A stretch of 56,084 nt of DNA from Bacillota bacterium (GTDB lineage: Bacteria > Bacillota > Clostridia > Christensenellales > Aristaeellaceae). The stretch covers positions 1-56,084 of the forward strand of contig JAEWTC010000125.1 of the NCBI GenBank assembly GCA_023459675.1, in the 5' to 3' direction. Below, in pieces: positions 50,686 through 56,084 of the stretch (positions are counted from its first letter, which is position 1; the number at the start of each line of letters is the position of its first letter). Made by a program: the position numbers and the translations under genes. Below the pieces are notes generated by a model. It was not told where the DNA came from and ran no database searches. It was given only the letters and a program-made list of their open reading frames with translations.

Positions 50686-51048
50686 TTATTCCCGCCCGGG
50701 GCTGCCGCCGCCGTGCCTGCGGCAATTTCCCCTGCCGCAATAGCCTGCGTTTCCGTCGCAGATACGATAATCGCCGCCCTCGATTTTGATCGGCAAGCCC
50801 TCCACCAGCGCGCGGGCAATTTTCCGGCGCGCTGTTGTATAAATCTGCTGCGCGGTGGTGCGCGCGACGTTCATCAGATCGCTGCACTCCTCCTGCGAAA
50901 GCCCTTCGTTGTCAATCAGGCGGATCGCTTCGTACTCGTCCACTGTGATCACGACGCTTTCCCGCTGGGGAGCGCCTTCCTGCCTGGGGATGAACTCGCT
51001 GATCTCCGGCAGGCAGCATACGTTTCTGCGTTTTCTCGGCCGTGGCAT
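50686..51048 (-). CDS. DUF134-family DNA-binding protein
   Basis: 120 aa. N terminus PRPRKRRNVCCLPE is the DUF134 signature; a sigma-70 region 4-like HTH covers about 45-80 (LSQEECSDLMNVARTTAQQIY, motif given in part); the C terminus is Cys/Gly/His-rich (CDGNAGYCGRGNCRRHGGG). GGAGGAG lies upstream. It is a candidate regulator of its own cluster. The 150 bp between it and mrp contain no gene I can support. Confidence 0.87.
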   Translation of the reverse strand: MPRPRKRRNVCCLPEISEFIPRQEGAPQRESVVITVDEYEAIRLIDNEGLSQEECSDLMNVARTTAQQIYTTARRKIARALVEGLPIKIEGGDYRICDGNAGYCGRGNCRRHGGGSPGRE

Positions 51049-51107
51049 TGGCTCCTCCGTTTGGGTCCGGTTGGCCGAGGCGTCCCCCGGCTAACCTGTC
51101 GGTCATT

Positions 51108-51344
51108 CTACAGTGTTTCCAGCTGTGCGTTCACTGCGTTCAGGCTGCGCTGCAGCGCGTCCCTGCGCAGGGTTAAGGCCTCTTTTCTGTCCGGCACGCT
51201 TTGCGCGCAGAGGCCAAGCCCGCACCGGCAGCCGGAAAACCGGCGGCCTTCAAAGCCGTAATTCCCGCGGCCCGCATGCCTGCCAAAACCGACGCCACCA
51301 GCCCGTTCCGCACAGCGGGGGCCTGTTTGATCCATATTCGGCAT
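51108..51344 (-). CDS. DUF5320-type small Gly/Arg-rich protein
   Basis: 78 aa from ATG 51344 (MPNMDQTGPR) with AGGAGGTG upstream. The N-terminal part is G/R-rich with three Cys (CRCGLGLC, about 44-51), followed by a C-terminal coiled coil (KEALTLRRDALQRSLNAV). DUF5320 proteins regularly accompany NifX-like and Mrp genes; biochemical role unknown. First gene of the minus-strand cluster. Confidence 0.72.
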   Translation of the reverse strand: MPNMDQTGPRCAERAGGVGFGRHAGRGNYGFEGRRFSGCRCGLGLCAQSVPDRKEALTLRRDALQRSLNAVNAQLETL

Positions 51345-51369
51345 CGTCAACACCTCCTCCTGTAATTTA

Positions 51370-51420
51370 TGACATATGCCATTAACAATTTCATTATACA
51401 TGATTAATGGCATATGTCAA
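51370..51420 (-). promoter_or_regulatory. Consensus promoter enclosed by a 16-bp inverted repeat operator
   Basis: Minus strand: TTGACA (51415-51420), 16 bp, TATAAT (51393-51398), both consensus. The arms TGACATATGCCATTAA (51370-51385) and its exact reverse complement (51404-51419) flank the -10, one covering the -35 and the other lying near the transcript start. Each arm is itself nearly symmetric around CATATG. A repressor bound here would block the DUF5320-DUF134-mrp-nifX cluster. Confidence 0.85.
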
Positions 51421-51478
51421 TAACAAAAACGCGCATCAGATTTAAACACTTCCGGACGCCGGTGGGATTGCTGTTTTC

Positions 51479-51508
51479 TGTACAAGCAAACGCAGGCTGT
51501 GCTATAAT
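51479..51508 (+). promoter_or_regulatory. Promoter of the ACT/PFL-family operon
   Basis: TGTACA (51479-51484), 18 bp, TATAAT (51503-51508) with extended TGC; 34 bases before the ATG. Confidence 0.6.
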
Positions 51509-51541
51509 TTGCGGGGATCAAACGAAAGGGAGTCTTGCGCG

Positions 51542-51808
51542 ATGAACGCTGTGATCACGGTAATCGGTACCGACAAGGTTGGCATTCTGGCAAGCATCAG
51601 CACCGCGTGCGCCAATGCCCGCGTGAATATTGAAGAAGTTACCCAGTCCATCTTGCGGGGGATGTTCGCGATGATCATGCTGGTGACCCTGCCCGACGAT
51701 CTGACGATCGAAAGCCTGTCGCAAACGCTCAACGAGGCGGGGGAGAAGCTGGAGCTGCGGATCACCGTAACCCGGCAGGAGATTTACGACGTCACCCATA
51801 AAGTGTGA
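51542..51808 (+). CDS. ACT-domain protein (UPF0237)
   Basis: 88 aa from ATG 51542 with AAAGGGAG upstream. A single ACT domain: VITVIGTDKVGILASISTACA (about 4-24, motif given in part), ANARVNIEEVTQSIL, then a TRQEIYDVTHKV tail. Such proteins are nearly always encoded beside a UPF0210 protein, as here (13 bp apart), and are presumed ligand-sensing partners. Confidence 0.9.
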   Translation: MNAVITVIGTDKVGILASISTACANARVNIEEVTQSILRGMFAMIMLVTLPDDLTIESLSQTLNEAGEKLELRITVTRQEIYDVTHKV

Positions 51809-51821
51809 AAAGAGCAGGAAA

Positions 51822-53198
51822 ATGAAGCGATTTACCAATATCAATGCCAACGATATCCTGGAAACCCTGCAAATGATCCACAACGAAAACCTGGACGTGC
51901 GCACGGTGACCATGGGCGTTAACCTGCTGGACTGCGCGGACCCCAATCCGCAGGCCGCCTGCGATAAAATCTATGAAAAAATCGTGCGGCACGCGGAAAA
52001 CCTCGTGCCCGTGTGCGAGCGCATCACCGTGGAATACGGCATCCCGATCGTCAACAAGCGCGTGGCGGTTACGCCCATCGCGCTGCTGCTGGGCTGCGCG
52101 CCGCTGGCCGATCCGGTTTGCTATGCAAAAGCGCTCGACAAAGCCGCGGATACGGTGGGCATCAACTTCATCGGCGGGTATTCCGCGCTGGTGCATAAGG
52201 GCTTTGCGGCGGGAGACGTGCGGCTGCTGCAGTCCATCCCGCAGGCGCTGAGCGAAACCGGCAAGGTATGTTCAAGCGTGAACATCGGCACCACCAAGGC
52301 CGGCATCAATATGGACGCCGTCGCCATGATGGGTGATATTATTCTGGAAACCGCGCGCAGAACAGCAGAACGCAACTGCATCGGCGCCGCGAAGCTGGTG
52401 GTGTTCTGCAACGCACCGGAGGATAACCCCTTCATGGCGGGCGCGTTCCACGGCGTGGGCGAGCCGGATATTGTGCTCAACGTGGGCGTATCCGGCCCCG
52501 GCGCGGTGCGCAGCGCTTTGCAGAACGACGCCAGGGGCATGGATCTGTCCGGCGTTGCGGAAGTCGTCAAACGCACGGCGTTCAAAATCACGCGCATGGG
52601 GCAGCTCGTGGGCGAGGTCGCGGGAAAGGCGTTGGGCGTGCCATTCGGCATTGTGGATTTATCGCTGGCGCCCACCCCCGCCATCGGAGACAGCATTGCG
52701 GAGGTGCTGGAGGCTATGGGGCTGGATATGGTCGGCGCGTACGGCACCACCGCGGCACTGGCGCTTTTGAACGACGCGGTGAAAAAAGGCGGCGTCATGG
52801 CCAGCGGCAGCGTCGGCGGGCTTTCGGGCGCGTTTATCCCCGTCAGCGAGGACGCGGGCATGATCCGCGCCGCCGAATTGGGCGTGCTGACGCTGGAAAA
52901 GCTGGAGGCCATGACCGCTGTGTGCAGCGTGGGGCTGGATATGGTCATCGTCCCTGGCGATACGCCCGCCGCCGTGCTTTCCGCCATGATTGCGGATGAG
53001 GCGGCCATCGGCATGATCAACTCCAAAACCACCGCCGTGCGCGTTATTCCGGCGATCGGCAAAAAAGCGGGCGACCGTCTGTCGTTCGGCGGGCTGCTGG
53101 GCGAAGGACCCGTGATGAAAATCAATACCGTCAGCCCCGAACGCTTCATCCGGCGCGGCGGGCGGATTCCCGCGCCGATCCAGGCGTTGAAAAACTGA
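51822..53198 (+). CDS. PFL family protein (UPF0210)
   Basis: 458 aa, close to the usual 450. Clear family features: RTVTMGVNLLDCA (about 27-39), FIGGYSALVHKGF (about 116-128), NAPEDNPFMAGAFHGVGE (about 198-215), SVGGLSGAFIPVSEDAGMI (about 335-353). Structural relatives look like a pyruvate-formate-lyase-type barrel but lack the glycyl radical; function unknown. The ACT partner precedes it. Confidence 0.92.
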   Translation: MKRFTNINANDILETLQMIHNENLDVRTVTMGVNLLDCADPNPQAACDKIYEKIVRHAENLVPVCERITVEYGIPIVNKRVAVTPIALLLGCAPLADPVCYAKALDKAADTVGINFIGGYSALVHKGFAAGDVRLLQSIPQALSETGKVCSSVNIGTTKAGINMDAVAMMGDIILETARRTAERNCIGAAKLVVFCNAPEDNPFMAGAFHGVGEPDIVLNVGVSGPGAVRSALQNDARGMDLSGVAEVVKRTAFKITRMGQLVGEVAGKALGVPFGIVDLSLAPTPAIGDSIAEVLEAMGLDMVGAYGTTAALALLNDAVKKGGVMASGSVGGLSGAFIPVSEDAGMIRAAELGVLTLEKLEAMTAVCSVGLDMVIVPGDTPAAVLSAMIADEAAIGMINSKTTAVRVIPAIGKKAGDRLSFGGLLGEGPVMKINTVSPERFIRRGGRIPAPIQALKN

Positions 53199-53199
53199 T

Positions 53200-54417
53200 A
53201 TGGCCTACACGCTGACCAACCGGCAGGCGCGGCAGTTTCTGCTTTTGAAGCAGGGGCTGCTGGGCGCGTACCGGTTCCGCGGCAAGCAGGGTGCGCTGCA
53301 ATACGTCCGGCAATCGGGTTCCATTCAGTTCGACCCTGTGGACGCCTGCGGGAAGAACGCCGAGCTTACCCTCCAGTCCCGCGTGCAGCGCTTCACCAAG
53401 CAAACGCTTGCCGACCTTTTATACAAGGACCGCGCGCTGTTTGATTATCCCGATAAAATGCTCTCTATCCTCCCGGTGGAGGACTGGCCGTATTTCCGGC
53501 GTTTCCGCGATGTTTCCCTCCATGAAGGCATCAAGTTCCCGGAGCTTTCCGCGCTGGAAGCCGAGGCGAAGGCCTACATCGGGCAGCACGGCGCGGTCAC
53601 CAGCGACAGCCTCCCCATCGGCGGCAGCATCCACTGGCATTCGCACATCCATTGGAGCGGCAGCTGGGAAGGCGATACCAACGCCGCGCGCGCGGTGCTG
53701 GAACACCTCTACGCCACGGGGGAGCTGGTGATCCACCACAAAAAGGGCACGCGGAAGTATTACGATCTGGCTGACCGCCACGTTCCGGCGGACGTTTTAT
53801 CCGCGCCCGATCCGCTGCCCAACGAACACGATCACCACAAATGGCGCGTGCTGCGCCGCATCGGCGCGGTGGGCATGCTTTGGAACCGCAATTCGGACGC
53901 GTTTCTTGGAATCTGGCACATGAAATCGCAGCAGCGGGAACAGGTGTTTTCGGAGCTGCTGTTGGAAAACCGAATTCTGGAAGTGCGGGTGGAAGGGCTG
54001 AAAGCGCCGACGTACTGCCTTGCGGAAGACGAACCGCTGTTGCTGTCCGTTCAAAAAAACGAGACGTATAAGTCCCGGTGCGAGTTTCTTGCCCCGCTGG
54101 ACTGCATGCTGTGGGACCGCAAACTCATCCAGGCGCTGTTCGGCTTTTCCTATACGTGGGAAATCTATACGCCGCCGTCCAAACGGCAGTACGGCTATTA
54201 TACGCTGCCGGTGCTGTACGGCGAAGCTTTCGTCGGGCGGATCGAGGCGGTTGCGGAAACGAAAACCGGCGTTCTGCGTGTGAAAAACCTCTGGTACGAG
54301 GGCGGCGTACGCAAAACAAAAGCGCTTGCGCGCGCCGTGGACGTGCGCATCAAACGCTTTGCCGCATTTAACGGTTGCACCGCGGTGGACGACCGCCGTC
54401 AAAAGAGTTTTACTTAA
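53200..54417 (+). CDS. AlkZ/YcaQ-like DNA glycosylase (HTH_42 family)
   Basis: 405 aa starting one base after the preceding stop. Winged-helix repeat protein; the catalytic QxD motif of the YcaQ branch is Gln43-Phe-Asp45 (SIQFDPVD). The C-terminal region with CEFLAPLDCMLWDRKL, FGFSYTWEIYTP and YTLPVLYGEAFVGRI is conserved. AlkZ-type enzymes excise alkylated or crosslinked bases. The last eight bases overlap, tail to tail, the yitT-like gene. Confidence 0.88.
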   Translation: MAYTLTNRQARQFLLLKQGLLGAYRFRGKQGALQYVRQSGSIQFDPVDACGKNAELTLQSRVQRFTKQTLADLLYKDRALFDYPDKMLSILPVEDWPYFRRFRDVSLHEGIKFPELSALEAEAKAYIGQHGAVTSDSLPIGGSIHWHSHIHWSGSWEGDTNAARAVLEHLYATGELVIHHKKGTRKYYDLADRHVPADVLSAPDPLPNEHDHHKWRVLRRIGAVGMLWNRNSDAFLGIWHMKSQQREQVFSELLLENRILEVRVEGLKAPTYCLAEDEPLLLSVQKNETYKSRCEFLAPLDCMLWDRKLIQALFGFSYTWEIYTPPSKRQYGYYTLPVLYGEAFVGRIEAVAETKTGVLRVKNLWYEGGVRKTKALARAVDVRIKRFAAFNGCTAVDDRRQKSFT

Positions 54418-55276
54418 TCACGTCCAGCCGGTCGAACCCTTCGCCCAGCACTTCGTTTGCGGCGGTGATAAACACAAACGCGCGCTCGTCTTCCATGCGG
54501 ACGATGAGCTTCAGCCGCGCCAGCTCCTGCGCGGAGATGATACACAAAAGCACGGGCCGGTCCTCGTTGGAGAACCCTCCCTTGGCGTTAAAAATTGTAA
54601 TTCCGCGGTGCAGGCTCTCCAGCAGCTTCTGTTTAATCACATCCTGCTGCGCGCTGATGATATAGCAGGCCTTATGCCGCTCGAAGCCCTGCACCACCAT
54701 ATCCACGATGCGCGCCGAAAGGAAAATGGTAATCAGCGCGTACAGCGCGGCTTTGGGCGTAATCAGGAACGCCGCCGCAACCACCACGCAGAAATCGATC
54801 AGGAACAGGATGACGCCCACCGACAGGTGCTGGATACGTGCATGGATCATTTTGGCAATCAAATCGCTGCCGCCGGTCGTCGCGCTCCCGCGCAGGATGA
54901 GCCCAAGGCCCAGGCCCAACAGCACCCCGCCGAACACGGAGCTCAGCAGCGTATCGGCCGGGTAGGCCTCCACGGGCAGCCAGTCGATCGCCAGGGAGAA
55001 GAGGATCGTCGCCACCAGCGAGCGGAAAGCAAACACGCGGCCCAGCAGGCGGTAGCCCATCACGAACAGGGGCACGTTCATCGCCAGCGCCGTAAGGCCG
55101 ACGGGCAGGGAGAACAGGTAATGCAATATGGTGGCGATGCCGGTTACGCCGCCGGGGGCAATGTTGTGCGGCGTTAAAAACAGCGGATACGCAAACGCGC
55201 CCAGTACGCAGCCCACCGCAATCTGTAAATACGCCAGCAAGCGCTCCTTGCCGCGTACGGACAGCTTTCCCTTCAT
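54410..55276 (-). CDS. YitT-family membrane protein (DUF161-DUF2179)
   Basis: 288 aa from ATG 55276 with AAAGGAG upstream. Five to six TM helices in the first 195 residues (PGGVTGIATILHYLF about 42; SSVFGGVLLGLGLGLILRG about 111; GGSDLIAKMI about 135), then a soluble DUF2179 domain (about 205-288; GGFSNEDRPVLLCIIS). Function in Firmicutes unknown. Confidence 0.92.
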   Translation of the reverse strand: MKGKLSVRGKERLLAYLQIAVGCVLGAFAYPLFLTPHNIAPGGVTGIATILHYLFSLPVGLTALAMNVPLFVMGYRLLGRVFAFRSLVATILFSLAIDWLPVEAYPADTLLSSVFGGVLLGLGLGLILRGSATTGGSDLIAKMIHARIQHLSVGVILFLIDFCVVVAAAFLITPKAALYALITIFLSARIVDMVVQGFERHKACYIISAQQDVIKQKLLESLHRGITIFNAKGGFSNEDRPVLLCIISAQELARLKLIVRMEDERAFVFITAANEVLGEGFDRLDVIK

Positions 55277-55307
55277 GGTTCATGCTCCTTTTAAAGTGGT
55301 CAGGCCC

Positions 55308-55336
55308 AGTGTAGCACGGGCGATGCCGCGTGTAAA
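55308..55336 (-). promoter_or_regulatory. Promoter of the yitT-like gene
   Basis: Minus strand: TTTACA (55331-55336), 17 bp, TACACT (55308-55313) with extended TGC. Confidence 0.6.
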
Positions 55337-55350
55337 GATAACGCGGCGGC

Positions 55351-55379
55351 TTTACTTGCCGCATGAAAACTGGTACGAT
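55351..55379 (+). promoter_or_regulatory. Candidate promoter of the GNAT gene
   Basis: TTTACT (55351-55356), 17 bp, TACGAT (55374-55379) with extended TGG. It places the transcript start after 55363, so the ATG at 55417 is the likely start. Confidence 0.45.
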
Positions 55380-55416
55380 GGATTTATTGTTATCCGATGG
55401 AGCGGGGGGCTGCAAA

Positions 55417-55929
55417 ATGTTGATCTCGGCACTGGAAAAGGCACGGCCGGCGGACAGGGAAGAGCTCGTATCCGTGATCCGCAGCGCGACCCAAACTCTG
55501 AACCAAAACGGCATTCCCCAGTGGGACGACGTATATCCAAACGCGGCCAACGTGGACGAGGATCTGCGAAACGCGCAGCTCTATGTAGTGCGCGCGGAGG
55601 GGAAGATCGTCGGCATGGTCACGCTCAACCGGCAATGCGACCCGGATTATCAAAACGGCGATTGGCGGTACGCGGGGCCTGATTTCGTGGTGGTGCATCG
55701 CCTCATCGTGTCGCCCGCCGTGCAGGGGCAGGGGATCGGCGCGCAAATCATGCGGATGGCGGAAACGCTGCTCAGGGAACAGGGCGTGCAGAGCATCCGG
55801 CTGGACGCGTTCACCCAAAACCCGCACTCCCTGCGGCTGTACGAGAAGCTGGGGTACCGGGTCACGGGAGAAGCCGTATGGCGCAAGGGGCGCTTTTATC
55901 TGATGGAAAAGCTGATCGCGCAGGAATGA
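55417..55929 (+). CDS. GNAT-family N-acetyltransferase
   Basis: 170 aa from ATG 55417 (MLISALEKARPADREE), preceded by GGAGCGGGGGG. GNAT fold with the acetyl-CoA loop VSPAVQGQGIGAQIM (about 108-122), a HRLIV strand before it, and a C-terminal NPHSLRLYEKLGYRVTGE (about 139-156). QNGIPQWDDVYPN (about 30-42) is seen in many uncharacterised Firmicute GNATs. The substrate cannot be read. Confidence 0.88.
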   Translation: MLISALEKARPADREELVSVIRSATQTLNQNGIPQWDDVYPNAANVDEDLRNAQLYVVRAEGKIVGMVTLNRQCDPDYQNGDWRYAGPDFVVVHRLIVSPAVQGQGIGAQIMRMAETLLREQGVQSIRLDAFTQNPHSLRLYEKLGYRVTGEAVWRKGRFYLMEKLIAQE

Positions 55930-55967
55930 GTTTCCCGCGGGTACGCGGGGGCGGAGGAGCGGTGGTC

Positions 55968-56084
55968 ATGATGCGTAAACGGTCGCTGTGCGCGGTCTGC
56001 GCGGTTCTGATCATACTGCTGTGCGGCTGTGCGGCGGCAGGGGAGGGGTATTCCGTGGCCCGGATTGAACTTCAGCAGGAAACC
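55968..56084 (+). CDS. Lipoprotein, 3' truncated by window edge
   Basis: Two adjacent ATGs (55968, 55971) follow GGAGGAG (55953-55959). The 39 visible residues are a lipoprotein signal with lipobox LLCGC (Cys21) and the start of the mature part (AAAGEGYSVARIELQQET). The gene continues past the window; function unknown. Confidence 0.8.
   Translation, partial: MMRKRSLCAVCAVLIILLCGCAAAGEGYSVARIELQQET

Noticed and set aside
54326..55177. 283-aa plus-strand frame at the end of the AlkZ-like gene
   Set aside because: Antisense to the yitT-like gene, which has clear membrane and DUF2179 features and its own promoter and RBS.

Overview
This window is GC-rich chromosomal DNA from an anaerobic, very probably endospore-lineage Firmicute (class Clostridia). 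Lineage pointers are a SigH-type sigma factor behind rlmB and a YacP/Rae1 nuclease, RqcP, CdaA/CdaR, a T-box leader, ThyX, iron-sulfur L-serine dehydratase, and several rubredoxin/rubrerythrin proteins. Genes are densely packed, with many 4-base ATGA-type overlaps and several TTG/GTG starts. I cannot name the species; a gut relative of the Christensenellales is a guess.

Layout: 1-5640 is a housekeeping run (M20 dipeptidase end, rqcP, ispD, ispF, comEC, holA), followed by an oligogalacturonate-lyase-like gene (5661-6899). 6960-12331 on the minus strand holds cdaA-cdaR, a Tyr/Pro/Gln-rich membrane protein, a P-loop ATPase and an RsmF-type methyltransferase. 12531-17449 on the plus strand holds radC, a YdcF-like protein, rsmG, a LUD protein, an Xaa-Pro peptidase, efp and an acidic zinc-ribbon protein. 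17509-24937 is a sugar-uronide locus: a LacI regulator with two identical operators around a strong promoter, an ABC importer (binding protein and two permeases), a DUF2264 protein and a GH88/GH105 unsaturated uronyl hydrolase. With the PL22-like gene this points to use of pectin-type oligouronides. 25052-35074 on the minus strand holds galK, an AEC transporter, a PBP-SEDS-FHA cell-wall cluster and thyX-rlmB-yacP-sigH. The rlmB product carries an unusual eleven-unit basic repeat at its N terminus. A tRNA-Leu(UAA), an alpha/beta hydrolase, a lipoprotein, sdaAB/sdaAA and fthC follow.

The most striking part is 39411-42476, an AT-rich island. Two convergent genes (a GNAT-like membrane protein and a SAM methyltransferase) are enclosed by perfect 64-bp inverted repeats at 39549-39612 and 41296-41359. 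Each repeat contains the ribosome-binding site, the start codon and the first four codons of the gene it leads into. A tyrosine recombinase gene lies immediately outside. The layout predicts an invertible 1.8-kb segment that swaps which of two complete genes faces each flank, a phase-variation type switch.

42477-56084 holds a CoA-disulfide-reductase/rhodanese fusion, an array of covarying hairpin repeats in the 3' region of a TrpB2 gene, a tryptophan-type T-box controlling that gene, an EamA transporter, a ferredoxin-rubrerythrin fusion with a double-rubredoxin partner, a DUF5320-DUF134-Mrp-NifX metal/Fe-S cluster behind a consensus promoter wrapped in a 16-bp inverted repeat, an ACT protein with its PFL-family (UPF0210) partner, an AlkZ-like glycosylase, a YitT protein, a GNAT enzyme and the start of a lipoprotein.
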